Source: Lytechinus variegatus
Taxonomy: Eukaryota > Echinodermata > Echinoidea > Temnopleuroida > Toxopneustidae
Assembly (NCBI RefSeq): GCF_018143015.1
Contig: NC_054751.1
Span: forward strand, 32,130,347-32,194,346
Reading direction: 5' to 3'
DNA length: 64,000 bases
This document shows, in pieces, positions 1-14,500 of this stretch (position 1 is its first letter; each line of letters begins with the position of its first letter). The notes below the pieces were generated by a model. It ran no database searches. It saw nothing but the letters and a program-made list of their open reading frames with translations, and was not told where the DNA came from. The position numbers and the translations under genes were made by a program.

Positions 1-149
1 GCGATCGCCCCACCAATGAATTTTTTTGGGGGGGGCAAACATCATTTTCGTTCCGTTCACCATAATTTGTCCTTTTATAGCACTCATAAGAACATAGTCC
101 AGAGTGCACTCAGTGGGGTAGGCTCAAAGCTTGATCTTTATACCTTTAG
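1..149. other. No gene seen
   Basis: Short AT-rich flank with one G-run near base 29. Nothing recognisable. Confidence 0.5.
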
Positions 150-1254
150 CAGGGGCGGATCCAGCTTTCGCCAATAGGGGGGGGGGCGGATCCAGCTTTC
201 GCCAATAGGGGGGGGGCCGAAAATATTTTCATCAACATTTTTTCTCGATTGGCCACTAAAAGCTGTTTTTTCGGTTTTTCAGGGGGTAGTCCTAATTCAC
301 TAAAGACTGAAGTTTTAAGAACATGTTATTGTTTATTGTAAAAAAACAAGATAAGGTATCTCATGTGGTCTTAATATATAAAGCGAGCGCGAAGCTCGAG
401 CTCAAATTCTTTGATATTTTATGTCCTTAGACCGGAAGATTCTGAGGAAATTTTATAATTATGAAAAAAGATAAGTATCCAACTAAAGAAAGCGAGCGCG
501 AAGCGCGAGCCTAAATTTTATCATAGTAATGTGAAAAGGGACTCAATTAGGACTGTTCTTTGGTGATTAATGAAGAGGATAAAGTATCACCAATTAAATA
601 ATGAGAGTGCGAAGCGCGAGCTCAAAATTTTTGATATTCCGACCTGAGAACTGGACAGTCTAAGCGCGTTTTTATTTGAATAAAAAAAAGCTGTGTATTC
701 ACAAACATTTAAACAATTTTTTTTTATATATACTGACATAAAATAAAGAAGCATTTTGACAAATTTTGGTAAGAATTTCCAAAGAGGATAGGTTACTCAC
801 AAATCACACAATGCGACCGCGCAGCGCGAGCTGAAAATTTTGATATAATATAAACAATTTGTGTAAATCAAACAAAATAATGAAAGCTTGATAAGCGAGC
901 TAAAATATTGTGTTCAAATTGATTTCAGAACTGGATATATAAGTGCCATTAATTCTCTTGAATGGAATTCATTATACACGCAATTTGAGCGCGAAGCGCG
1001 AGCAAAAAATTTAATATAAAGCAAAGTCTATTTTCCAATTCTTCCCCTTACCCTTTTCTTGTTTCCTTTTGGGATCGGGCCGGCCGTTACGAGGCTGTAA
1101 ATTACACATCATGGGTATGATACCTCTTTTTTTTTTTTTAATTTCTTTCTGTTTTTTCATAGTTTCTATCAAGTTAAAAAGTACACTTTTTCTGCAGGTT
1201 GTCAAAAAATAGGGGGGCCGGGGCCGGCTCGGCCCCCTCCTGGATCCGCGCCTG
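150..1254 (+). mobile_element. GCGAG-type non-autonomous element, copy A
   Basis: The ends are inverted: CAGGGGCGGATCCAG on the left and CTGGATCCGCGCCTG on the right. TTTAG occurs directly outside both ends (145-149 and 1255-1259), a possible short target duplication. The left end carries a near-exact tandem duplication of about 30 bases containing GGCGGATCCAGCTTTCGCC, followed by a G-run. The interior is a diverged series of roughly 100-base units, each with a GCGAGCGCGAAGCGCGAGC-like palindromic core followed by AAAATTTTTGATAT. Cores are visible near 383, 490, 608, 812 and 988. No transposase is encoded. Confidence 0.7.
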
Positions 1255-1365
1255 TTTAGGTTTTCAAAGATAAATTATTGTACAGGACAGATTGAGATGA
1301 AGGGCAGTATTTATATACACTGCACGGACTCGAGAGCCGGAACACAAGAGCTCACTGTTGGTGTG

Positions 1366-1680
1366 AACTGTGTGTATTTTAATTTTGTTAGACGTGTATC
1401 AATCAGTGAATCAGATATGATTATTTACGTCTGGGACCGACCTTTAACGTCACCATCCGAAAGACGTGATCAGGGCTCGAACCTTTGTATCAATTTGTAA
1501 CTTCCCCAAAGCTTGTGTGTGTATTTGAGTTTTGTCAGACGTGTATCAATCAGATATGATTATTTACGTCTGGGACCGACCTTTAACGTCACCATCCGAA
1601 AGACGTGACCAGGGCTCGAACCTCTGCATCAATTTGTAACTTCCCCACAGCTTGGATAACAGGCGCACGCCACAACGCCC
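1366..1680 (-). mobile_element. SINE with internal Pol III boxes, partly duplicated
   Basis: Read on the minus strand it starts with GGGCGTTGTGGCGTGCGCC, followed by CTGTTATCCAAGCT and a perfect B-box-like GGTTCGAGCCC (about 1612-1622). Downstream is the motif TCTTTCGGATGGTGACGTTA. The downstream part is tandemly duplicated (about 1366-1509 and 1510-1652), so a second B box lies near 1471-1483. The head looks tRNA-derived, but the string GTGGCGTGCGCCTGTTATCC also resembles the Alu domain of 7SL RNA. I cannot decide between these by eye. Confidence 0.6.
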
Positions 1681-2519
1681 AGTTGACTCCTCGTATTTAT
1701 AGACATTCACTTCGATAAAACAGTTACTAAAGATGACTTCAACAACTACAATAACCTAACTTTGCTAATCAATCAGCTTTCTCAAATAAAACAACTGGAT
1801 AATGCTTATAGGCAACTTTGCTAACAATTAATTAATCAAAAGGTTTTACAACTCCAACATGTTTATAAAATGTGCGATTTTGGCTAATTTTTGTTAAATC
1901 ACAGAACGTCTACACATACGATTTATGACTCATGATCCCCCTCCCCCATCTGAAAAATGGATCGACGCCCATGTGGCACCGTAATGACTGTGGGAAAGAA
2001 ACTTGCCCTTTTTCTGCTCTTTGTCACATTTTTTTTTTTTTTGGGGGGGGGGGCGGTGTTAGAAATTTTGGTAGCCTTTTATAAAACCATTTCCGTATGA
2101 AAAGGCCTCATATGCAGTTTCACTCAAGTTACGGTACGAATTTTCCGTGTGAAAGGTCCGATATATGATTCTAATTTATAATGTGAATTGAAATATTAAA
2201 CCTTTTTGTTACTAGTATTTTAATGAGATCGACTCCGAGCCAATGCTTATCCGTCGTGAAAATGGTATCTTCAGTGCAGTGCAGTACACTGAAATGGAAA
2301 TACGTCTTTCCAGAGTTCAGTGAGTAGAATAGGCATAGAGATATCATATTATACTAATAATTAGTATACATCTCTATGGTAGAATAGAACACCCTACTTT
2401 ACTTGCAGCCACGCCCACCTCGTAGCGCGCCATGCCATGCCATTCATGCTTTGGGGCTTTTTGTTTGTTGTTTTCCATATCGCATGGCGATCAAGCCTAC
2501 ACCGGGCCGATCAATAAAC
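1681..2519 (+). promoter_or_regulatory. Upstream region and 5' leader of SLC49A3-like gene
   Basis: This stretch precedes the transporter start codon. It contains a T-run joined to a G-run (about 2031-2054) and an imperfect hairpin at 2334-2378 (CATAGAGAT ... ATCTCTATG around ATACTAATAATTAGTAT). No convincing TATA box or initiator was identified. Upstream ATGs near 2430-2450 open a short out-of-frame reading frame that overlaps the chosen start, and an in-frame ATG lies at 2484. The exact transcription start is unknown. Confidence 0.35.
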
Positions 2520-5500
2520 ATGGCAGAAAATGATACTCAGCATGCTAATTCGACAGAAAAAACTAAAGCATATTGTATTTCGAGTGTAGATCTAGATGTC
2601 AAAGATGGAGAAAGAGCAAGTGAACTCGACAATTTCGAAGGAAGCATCGCCGAGCCCGAATATAGAATGTACAAATGGAGATGGTTTGTGGTGGCGACGA
2701 TGGCAGTATTGAATATTTCAAATGCAATGGTAAGTCCGTATGTACTCAGCCGCGTGGCTGGCTATATATCCGCACTAATCCAACCTGATTTTTTCTGAAG
2801 GATTTCCCGGGCCCCACAGGTGTACAGATCTGTAGACTTTGTTTATTTTGTTGGTTTATTTATTCTCCGATTATTAAAAACACAATACATAAATATATAG
2901 AACATAAATGGCATTAATAGAAATAAACAAAATGAATTGTAAATATGTTTGATAAAATAAATAAAATAATCAAAAGGATTGCCCATTTCAGAGTTATTGA
3001 CATAAACTCTGTTCTTCCATGGGATCCATAGACTGAAAAAAAAACTTAGGTAAGAGTTCCATGTCTTTCCAAAACTTAAAGACAAAAAAAAAACTTGCTA
3101 GCATCAGCTCAATCATCAGTGTTCTTTAAACCTTTCCTTTTGACTTATTCAAAAAAGTTTGTCTTTGATCTTCGAGGGTCCCTTATAAAAAAAATTGAAT
3201 GGTATACCATTGACTACCATTTATCATACACCATTGATATACCATTGGAATACCATTCGCACAGCACCCACCATACACCAATGGTATACCATTCAAGCCT
3301 CAATGGTATACCATTCAAACTAATTTAAATAATTGGGACGTTACTATTACCATATTCATGAGCACCATTTACCATTCATATACCACTGATCAAACACCAT
3401 TCACCATTGATCTACCATATGGCCACTATAGACAGGTTTACCATTGACCACCATTCACCATTCAGCCACCATTCACTGGCCTACCATTTACCATTCAGCC
3501 ACCATTCACTGGACACCATTGGCCTACCAATTGCCTTTCACCATACACCATTCGCCTACCATTGACCATACACCATACACCATTCATGTACCATCCACCA
3601 TCCGCGTACCATTCATCGTACACCATTCGCGTACCATTCACTGTACACCATTCACCGTACACCATTCGCGTACCATTCAACGTACACCATTCGTGTACCA
3701 TTCGACACTCACCATTCAACCACCATGCACCGTTCACCATTGATTGACCATTCACTTTACACCATTCTACCATACACCATTGACCTACCATTTACAGTAC
3801 ACCATTGGCCTACCATACACCATTGAACTACTATACACCGTAGGCTTACCATACACCATACACCATTGGCTTACCATACACTGTACACCATTGACCTACC
3901 ATTTACCATACAATACTGTCATACCATACACTCTATACTATTAGTCAACCATTCAAATAACACCATTGGTCATACACTATAGACCACAAGCGTACATTCA
4001 ATGGTAGACTAATGGTAGACAGAAGAACAAAGATGTGCAATGTATAGTAAGCCAATAAAGTACAGTGAATGGTAGACCAATGGTGTACAGCATATCTCTG
4101 GGGTTAATGGTAGGCTTGATAATGGAATAAGTATACACAAGAAAAATAAATGAAAGCAGTTATTTCAAGAACGTCATTAAATTGTTTTTACTATAAGAAG
4201 TTTAAGTACAGCATAAATGGCACAGAGTATTCACAAGTATAGACTTTATAATTAAAGCACATAAGTTATTAATATATATGACTTAGTCTTAGCTACTCGT
4301 TGATATCTCTGTCAATCTTGTTATGAAAAAAATAAACATGTATCAAGACAGATCGAGTTTGATTGAAAAACACAACAAATGAAGACTAACATTTCCAAGA
4401 ATAAACCTGTTCTCTCTTATTGCTTTTTACATGGATTGAGTACTTGGCAAAACCACTGTTCTGCGTACAAACCTGATACTTGATGTTAAATCTGTTGTGT
4501 GTAATTGCTTTCAACAATATTAATAAACATTTTTTTACTGATAAGTTCAAGTACAAAAGAGTATTGACAGGTATGGCATAAAAGCACCATATTATGAATA
4601 CATGTGACTGCGCGACACTACAAGAGATCAATGATTACACTCCACATAGGTATTATGTTAATCTTCCTATAAACAAATTTACATGCAAGACAGAATTTGG
4701 ACAACAAACTAATGAACACCAAATTTTGAAGATTAAACTCAAAATGTGCGATAGCCTTCACATGGCCAAATGAATAAAGGGTACCACACCTAGAAGAAAT
4801 GAAATATCCCCAAAAGGGGGGAAAATAGTACCCCCGTCCCCCAAATTGTTCCCTTTTTTCTTTTCACCTAAAAAGATATATCAATGGCGTGTTTCTACAA
4901 AGAATTGTTAAAAAGTATTACCCGCCTAAGTATCCAGAATCCTGGATAAGTTTCCTGTAGAAACAAACGCGATGCAGTTAATTGATAAATTGCATCGCGC
5001 AAAATACGGTTTCTCATAACCATCTTTGAGAGGTGGTTATTGCCATGTAAATCCGTTTAACTTTTCTGTAAACATGGGGCAAAATAGCATTCATGTCTGG
5101 CTTAAGTGCTTGAACCCAGAAGTGCGATCTCACAGTATACATATATTCTGGCCTGTTTAATCTCGCCAGCTGATCGCGAAACATGTATACCTGCTACAAT
5201 GAGTGAGATCTACCATGAATTTTGAAAATTTTCCTGACGAGATGCAATTTTTGACATACCAAAATGCAATGTTGATGTTATAGGTTGAATTTTCCGATTT
5301 CTGCCGTATTTGCGAAGCGAAATGCAAGTTAATTAGATTATTTGGTCTGTAGAAACAGCTTGGTTTAAGAGCGATAAGGTTATTCGAGTCTGGAAAAGAT
5401 AAACTGTTTTTAATGATTTACTGTAGAAACATGCCAAAAGTTTATCATAAATACAATAAAGATACATTAAGAAATAAATAATATATCACACATATAAAGA

Positions 5501-8500
5501 AAATATAATGAAAATAGGGAAAGAAAATTATTCAATTTGGAACACTAAAAAGCATAAAAAAATAGAGACCTCTTTTTGCAAAATATATAGAAAATAATAT
5601 ATACAAGATACCCACTTATTTCTTTTCTGTCTGTTTTTGCTGTGCTGAATCAGATGAATAACTCAAGTATGTGTGAGAAATAATATGATTATTGTCTTAC
5701 ACAGAATCAGTAGTCAATTGTAATTTTTTACAACCTAGCTTGGACAAAATTTGAATTCATATAATACAAAAAATATATAAATTGTGATTTTGTATATTCA
5801 TGAGGACTTGAAGAGAACAGTTTTACAAAAAAATAACAACTTTAATTCGTCATAACTTCGTTAATCCTCAACAAATTTTGATGAAATTTTAAGTGCTTTT
5901 TGTTTGTCTGATGTACACTTTGAATTGTATCACATAACTTTCAGTCTCGAGTACCTCTAGCCCTTCAATCGAATGGGTTGGACGACTGGTTACATTTTAC
6001 ACATAAAATAGTTATAAGGAGAATGAAGGGGACCATAGAAAGAAAGCATGAGAAAAGGGGAGATTTTGGTAGGGAGAGAATGAATCAGAAAAGCATCATG
6101 CTGAAAATTTCATTAACATCTAATAATAACAAAGTTATTGAATTTGAAATTTTAACAATATTTTGGTAAAAAATATAACCTAATGTACACATGATCGTCA
6201 GGATAATTTGCTAGGCTTATTGTATAAAATGAAATCATAATTATTTAATATTTTCATACATGTGTGTATGATATCTCCCAAGTATCATATCATTATTTCC
6301 AGCAATGAATATCTTCACATTAAAGGTCAAGTCCACCACAGAAAAGGTTGTTTTGAATCAACAGAGAAAAATCAGGCAAGCATCATGCAAAATATTTCAT
6401 CAAAATCGGATGCAAAATAAGAAAGTTATGACATTTTGAAATTTCGCTTATATTTCACAAAATAGTTATATGCACAATTTACCCACATGCATATGAGAGA
6501 ATCGATGATGTCCCTAACTTTTTGGTTTGTTTTTCATTGTTTGAATTCTACAATATTTCAAATTTTACAGATTTGACAATAAGGACCAACTGGACTGAAC
6601 CAAATAATGTTAAGCAATGGTAACTCCACATGTTCAGTGAGAAATAAAAGTTTATTTCATAGGTCAATGGGGAGAAAATTATATTTCATATTCAAAAAAA
6701 CAAAAGAAAAGTGAATGAGTGATGTCATCAGTTCCCTCATTTGCATACCGACCAGGATATGCATATAACTATTAAGTGAAATTGAGTGAAACTTAAAAAT
6801 GTCATACCTTTCTTATTTTTCATCCGATTTTTATGTTTGATTTTTCTCTTTTTAATCAAATCAACATTTTGTTAGGGTGGACATGTCTTTGAAATAAATT
6901 TTCACTCCATTTTTTATAGTTCTCGGAGGACAAAGTGTAAATAAGCACGACTTCTTGTAATAAAATACAAAAGAACAAGTGGGGATATGACATCAGCTTG
7001 GGTACGTCATGGTCTAGTGGTTCTGACTCTCACCTTACAAATAGAGGGTCATGAATTTGAGTCCTAGCCATGGTGTGTTTTCCTTCAGCCCGAAATTTAT
7101 CCACACTGTGCTGCACTAGACCCAGGTGAAGTGAATGGGTACCCGGCAGGATTAATTCCTTGAAGCTGTAATAAGAAATATTGGATGAAAACAATGCAAA
7201 GGACAGTATATTAGCTAAGGGTTCAAAACATCAATGCTTGTCGTGTGTGTAAGCTTTCTTTAGAAGTTCATATATTTTTTTAAATATCGAGAAATTTGCA
7301 GTATACACTACCATTCAATTGAATGGTGCCAATTAACAAATACCAACAAAACATTTTGTAAAATATGATAAATAAATTTATGTTTAACCATAGATGGGAA
7401 GAAAATAACCTATTATCTAATGGGAGGCCCCAATGATGACAAATACCACAACAAATGAATACCTGAGGACAAAGCGTCCACCCCTCCCCCTCAGCCAACA
7501 TACTGATTTTTTTTTCAGCTATGCCACTGCAGGAATACAATCTGTTTTATCTCATGAAGCTTTGCAATTTTTCCTACTGAAGAAAATTCTTACACACATA
7601 CCTTTCATAACTCCATTTTTTTCTTGTACACGGCACGTTTTCTGTGTTCAACACCCGTCGTGTCATTCCCAGATAAGGCTGGACCATTAACCTTATCATC
7701 CAGTGTATCCGTCGTCCAAACTTTGAAAATGAAATAAAATCAATTTGAGTGTTGTAAAATCTGCATGTATGTGCAGATACAAACAAAAATAGAATACTAA
7801 TATAGTAATAGAAAAAGAATGATCTTAGAACTTTAATTTTAGAGATATTTTTCATGGATCTCTGATTACCAGCTCAGAATTCAAGAAAACAATAAGGAAA
7901 TGTGATATTGTTCAGCTTAGTTCAGACAAGGTTGTATTATAACTGTGCATGATTTATACTAGTAATAGTTCTACTGCCAGGGAGTGCTCTTCATTAATAT
8001 AACCTGTAAATAAACCCTAGGATTTGTCTTTTGTTATCATTAAATTGGAGTGCATATTCAGCACATCTTGTTGCTAGGATGTGCAGAATATTATATACCC
8101 TCTTTGTAACTTGTAGGCTTGTATAAAATATGACAAAATTCAGGCCAGTTACATTTTAAATTGAAATGAAATTAAGTACTTTGGGCAGAGGGAAGAGAAT
8201 CCAGGATTTAGCTCGTGGGGTGTGGAACAATTATGAATTTTTAAAGGAAAAATAAAGGGTTCTTATTGCCAATTTATAGGACATAACTATTGCCAATTTT
8301 TTTTTGAACGAGCAAAAAAACATGTTTTTAAATGTCATCTCGACCCAGGGGCAGGCCACATCATTTACTTAGACACTCAGGGCCAGGGGTAGGGGTTAAT
8401 TGGACTTCCTACCCCCCCCCCACTTGATGGAGGGAGATAGGCCTACATGTTTCAGTGAGAATTGTACCAAACCTGCAGAAGTCACTTGCTCAAAACAGAT

Positions 8501-11500
8501 CCTTGAAGAGGTTTCTAGTTAGAGTTGGAAACAGAAATTCCAACCCTACATGGTTTGATTGGTTTTGTGGGTGGGGTGCCTATTGATATACTGCTTATCC
8601 CAGTTTGCTGATCGTGGGCAGGATATCAATTTGGGATAATAATACATGTACCTTCCAGCTCCACTTCACAGGTTGCATGGTCTCTAATTCCAATGTTGAT
8701 CCAGAATTTTTGTCCAGTTATTTCAAAATATTCTTATTGCATTCTAAATCAAGGTAGGACTTAGCTGGCAGCCGTCTAGTTTTTTAAACATTTTTTGTTT
8801 TTTATTTCTCCTCGTACACAGACGGCTCGCTATCGTGCAGCCGCCATCAGGGGACTTGCAATGCGAAATCCCCCCGTCGGGGCTCTTCAATTTTTGTCTT
8901 TAATGAATAAAAATTTTGAAAATTAACGCTACCAAAATGCAAATTAATATTCCCTCTTGGCATTAATTGCCAAAAAATGGAGAAAGTTTAAAGGAACAAA
9001 AACAGTGACTTACCTCGGCTGTCGCGCAAATTCACTTCCCCGTTTTATCCGATCTTAAGTACATAAACATATGGCCATTGAGTCCCCTGTACAGATCGCG
9101 CTAGAACTTCGGTCTCTGTATTTGGTGAGTGAAGCCAACGGAGTTCAGCTGAACAACCAACATAACAGAGACCGGAGCTTATGGTCTAGGTAGGACTAGG
9201 ACCACTTCATCTGTTTTTTCCTTCATTTCACTCTCTTTCAGGCATGGATCTGTTTTGCTGCGATCACAAATTTCACTGCAGAATACTTTGAGGTGTCCGT
9301 TGATGCTGTCAACTGGTTTTCTTTGGTTTATCTAGTTGTAGCCATACCTATGGGCTTTGTTGTTGCATGGGAACTTAATGCATATGGATTTCGAATTGCG
9401 GTATGTATCATTTAAGCTTTCATCAATGGCATTGGTTTATTTCTTATTACATTGACTGATTTTTTTTCTTTGAATTTTTAAAAGATACTTTAGTACATAT
9501 GTGTGTTATAGTGATGATAAAGTAGACTGGAAGGATTGTAATGTTGATGATTACCTACCCAGGCCATGCTTAGAGAAAGTAAAATCAAAAGTCTTAGGAC
9601 CACGGAAAGAAATGATATGTCTTTCCAAGGCTTACATGGATTTATATGGTTATTTGCAGTTTCAGCATTTTTTAACCATGCAATTCCTTTTGCTTCTGTT
9701 AATTTTCTGCAGACAGATCATTACATAAAAAAATCAACCAGCAACCTACAAGGAATGAGATGGCAATAAAAAAGTTTTTAACTGAAAATTTGGCTGCTGT
9801 CACCCAAATGGAGCAATTTCCAGTTCGCTCCTCATGATAATAAACATCTTCAGCACTAAGAAAGTTTTTGTTTTCTAATGGGAAGAAAATGAAAGAATTG
9901 TAGTTTAAAATATCTTTCATGTCCTGGAATATGAATGCAGAATAATATCTCCACTTGAACATTCAAAGTATAAAACCAAATTCACTCCACATCAATGACT
10001 TCTAAAATTTCAGATTCTCCTTGGTGCATGGCTAAATTTCCTTGGCATTCTCCTTCGTTATCTCGGAACAGTCTTCCCAATCCCACCGTCTTCCCAGTTT
10101 GCTGTAGTGATGGTTGGACAGACCCTCGCAGCTTTCGGACAACCTTTCTTGCTCTTCTCACCTACCAAGATGGCTGCCCTATGGTTTAATGATAGTCAAA
10201 GAACAACAGGGAACATTCTAGCAACCATGGCCAATCCTTTAGGAATTCTTCTTTCTTTTCTCCTGTCTGCACTTCTTGTCAGTGAACCAAGTGATGTCCC
10301 ATTAATGGTAAGTTAGTCTTGTCTTCATTTTCACAGGGTTCTTTTTTTTTTACCAGGCCAAGAATTAGGTTTGTCAAAAATCTTTATTATTTTCTGCTTA
10401 GACTATCTTATAACCTTGCGTTTGGTTTCAAAACATGCCCCCAAGGTGCCAAGTTGACTTCTATGTGGTTGAAAATGACTGGTGGTATATTAATCAGTTT
10501 ACATTGAAAATCTAAGAAAATCTTTTGATGAAGACAAACATATGAAACAGCAATTTTGTAATGCAATTATGAGTTTTACTGAGACAAGGAAGCCCAGCAA
10601 AAAAAAATAGCAGTGCACAACCAGACTTCTTCGGGTTCTGTTCAGTTCACTTTGCGTCTCATTTAGTTTCACATATTTCCCATTTGGTTTGATGATGATT
10701 GAGCCAACTGATAGTGGAAAAGTCTAATTGGTAAAACGTAAAGAAGGTGATGGAAGAAAAGATGGAATTTTTATGACTAACAGAGGAGAGAGTAATAAGA
10801 TTAAGTATTCTTGAAACCCTGTTCACACTACAGCTCTACATAACCAAATGAGAGATAGGGGATAGAGATGAATAAGAAATTGTTTCGATTTCATTATAAG
10901 AATGTTGAACAAAAGAATAAGATGTGGGAATGTAATGAATGAACACATCTGAATAGGAAAGGAAAGTCAAATGTAAATTGATGACAACAGAAATGAAAGA
11001 ATGTAAACAATGCTGAACTAAATACCAAAGCTAGAAGTGCAAATAACTTAACTATTAAAAGGAAACCAAATGTCAAAATAACAGTCCTACATGAGCATTT
11101 ATAACACCCTTTTCAAATTCTTACTAACGTCATTCCATGACAATGAATGGTTTGTAACATCTTTGGGTGTTCTTTTTACTGTATAAATCATTAAACTTGT
11201 ATAAATGTTCTTTCTTGTTCCTTGATTTAGCTTTGGGTTTTTGTAATACCAGCGGCAATTGGTGTTTGTTTGGCAACATTTGGTATATGCAACAGTGCTC
11301 CCCCCACACCCCCATCGAGCAGTGCAGACACTGAGCATCAACCATTTCTGACAGGTCTTAAAATGGTAAGTTTGGAAATTAAAAAAGGGGGAAGGAAAAG
11401 TTTGAAGCAATATGAAACTGAACCTGTCACTGCTTTATGAAGATCATAATTGTACATGCTACCAGAACCCCCACCCCGCCTTTCTCCAAAGAGATCTAAA

Positions 11501-14500
11501 TTTGATAATCTTGAAGCTTTGTATATAAGATATACAAGAAAAATCCTGTATTGTTCCTTTTTTTTGTCTTGCCTCTTGGACCCGGCAATGCTCTTGGGCC
11601 TTAACCCAAATACTCCTGGGTTATGTCACAGCTTGTTATTACGGGGGGGGGGGGGCATTATTGCCCCCGATATCTCAGCCATGGGTCACCCGATTGCCTC
11701 AAAATTTTGCACTAAAGAAAAAGATAGGTTGTAGTAATTATATCTCATGTATTTATTGTTTTTCAATTTTCTCATGTATTTCCTTGTTTTTCATCAAGCA
11801 TTTTTAGATGCATTATGTGAGGGTGTATAAATATGTGTGTGTGGTAACTATTTACACTATTTCAAACACTGAAGATACTTAATAGAAAAGTATTTACATA
11901 AATTGAAAAAGCTCCTGATTTTCCATAGCGTAATTGTCGGTCATATCAAGAAAATGCGAAATTGTCGTGACATCACTGACGTGTGTTCGGTAAACGTAAT
12001 TTGACACTTGCATGGTGGTAGGTCTGAGTGAGTGCCATAAATTTGGTATTTAAATGTGCGGGAACGATTAGTGAAAAAGTCATGAAATTTCGTTGTGAAA
12101 TATTAAGGTGTTAAGAAGTACCGACAAAAATTTGACAGGTAGTATTAGGGTTAATGTAGAATTTTATTAAGTTCTTTTTCAAAAGTATTTGGGGCTTATT
12201 TTTGATCACAGCTTTTGGGAATCTGTCCTGTTGGTGATGTTTAAAGTATGAAAGTTATTAAAATGAATTTTCTCAACTATTTTTATTTCTTGACAGCTTG
12301 TAAAGAATCGTCATTTTTTAATTCTTTTCGTGACATTTGGAGGAGGCTTCGGTATTTTTAATGCCATTAGCACATTCCTGGAGCAAATTGTGTGCCCCAT
12401 AGGATACAATGATGTAAGTATATGAATTAAATATAAGGATAGTTTTGAATACCACGGGAGCGTTTGAATGATCCGATAGTTCTTAAAATGACAGTGAGAG
12501 ACCTAACTCTAATTCTCAATCAATACCAGAGAACGTTGTCAGATGGTAGTGGCTGCAGATCAATTTTGAGAATAGAGGGGGGGGGAAGGGGGCTACACAA
12601 GCATAGATCACAATTTGATGGCCATTATCTTGTTCTTGTATGTTTACATAAAGAAATAGGGGGCTGAAGCCCTTCATCCCCTCTGCAGTTCTGCGGCCTC
12701 CTTGAACTTTTCAGCTAACAAATACCAGGGGAGCCGTTTCATAAAGCTGTTCATAAGATAAGAGCGACTTTCAAAATGACTGGTAAACCTTTCTTATGCT
12801 CTAAATAAACACCAATGAACATTTAATGGTGAATATCATTTTCCACAAGAAATGATCACCAGTCGTTCTTGAAGTCGCTCTTAACTTACAAACAACTTTA
12901 TGAAACACCCACCAGATGAAGTCTGTCCAACTTAAGGCTCAATTTAAGAACAGTCGTGGACATTTCATCATCATGTTTTGGAAACTTGGTATCTTCTATC
13001 GTGTTCATTATCTGTTGCAATGTCTTGTAAATGTTTGGATGTAGGTTCAATATTCATGAACTGAATAACTGACAGCATATTCATTTGATAATCTTGCAGA
13101 ATTTTGCCGGTTTGGTAGGAGCTTTAATGATAGGTGTTGGTCTTCTTGGAGCAGTAGTAGCGGGTCTGATTGTTGACAAGACTAAGGCATTCACACCAGT
13201 CGTCAAGATTTGTAATGCAGTAGCCATTGTCTTTGTATTCATCTTGTCCATTGTAAGTATAAATTAGTTTTAAAAAGGGATCTTTATTTTGTAATGAAAA
13301 CAATGATGATTTTAGTAATATAGGTAAAAATTAAAATGAGCATATGTAATTATGATAAAAATAAGTTTAATTACTTGACAGTGTAAGTGTAATCTTTCAT
13401 TTTCATTTAGTATTTATGTATTTTATTCTAAGTATACCTGTATTAGACTTAATTACCTCTTTTGTAAAGCGCATAGAGATTCTGTAGAATACTATGCGCC
13501 ATATAAGCATCTATTATTATTATTATTAAGAGAAAAACACATAAAGAACACTCAAACTTGATAAAGAATGGTCATTCTTTGTGGGCAATCTTAATGACCA
13601 TGGTTCCTTTCATCTACGTATCAGGTTACAATATTGCAGGTTTCTAGGTCGGAGCACATTGCTATATTTGTTTGTATGTTTCTTCGCTTCTCACCTTGAG
13701 ATGGTACTATATTTCTTGTGGAGTAATCATAATGTAGTTTGCAAACAAACAGCATAAATATGGATATATATGGCCAAGCCTATGCAAAATCAAACAACAA
13801 TATGATATTGTTACATGCTGATTAGTTTCAAGAAAGAAAATTGAAAAATCCTGCTTGGTAATTTTTCAAGTGGTGGTTAATCCAAAGTGGTTGATTGAAG
13901 GTTTGAACCACTAATAAATATGGAAAATTATGTTTTTAAGGAGGTTGATATATGCAGAGCTGTCAGTTTGTAGTGATTTTTGTCTCACCTGCGAAGCAAA
14001 GTGAGACTATAGGCGCCGCTTTTCCGACGGCGATGGCGGCGGCGGCGTCAACATCAAATCTTAACCTGAGGTTAAGTTTTTGAAATGACGTCATAACTTA
14101 GAAAGTATATGGACCTAGTTAATAAAACTTGGCCATAAGGTTAATCAAGTATTACTGAACATCCTATTAGAGTTTCATGTCACATGACCAAGGTCAAAGG
14201 TCATTTAGGGTCAATGAACTTAGACCATGTTGGAGGAATCAACATCGAAATCTTAACCTGAGGTTAAGTTTTTGAAATGTCATCATAACTTAGAAAATAT
14301 ATGGACCTAGTTCATGAAACTTGGACATAAGGTTAATAAAGTATCACTGAACATCCTGCATGAGTTTCACGTCACATGACCAAGGTCAAAGGTCATTTAG
14401 GGTCAATGAACTTTGGCCGAATTGGGGATATCTATTGAATTACCATCATAACTTTGAAAGTTTATTGGTCTAGTTCATTAAACTTGGACATTAGAGTAAT

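Noticed and set aside
3444-3944. Several frames of 60-99 residues rich in His, Thr and Pro
   Set aside because: Translations of the CCATT minisatellite on both strands.
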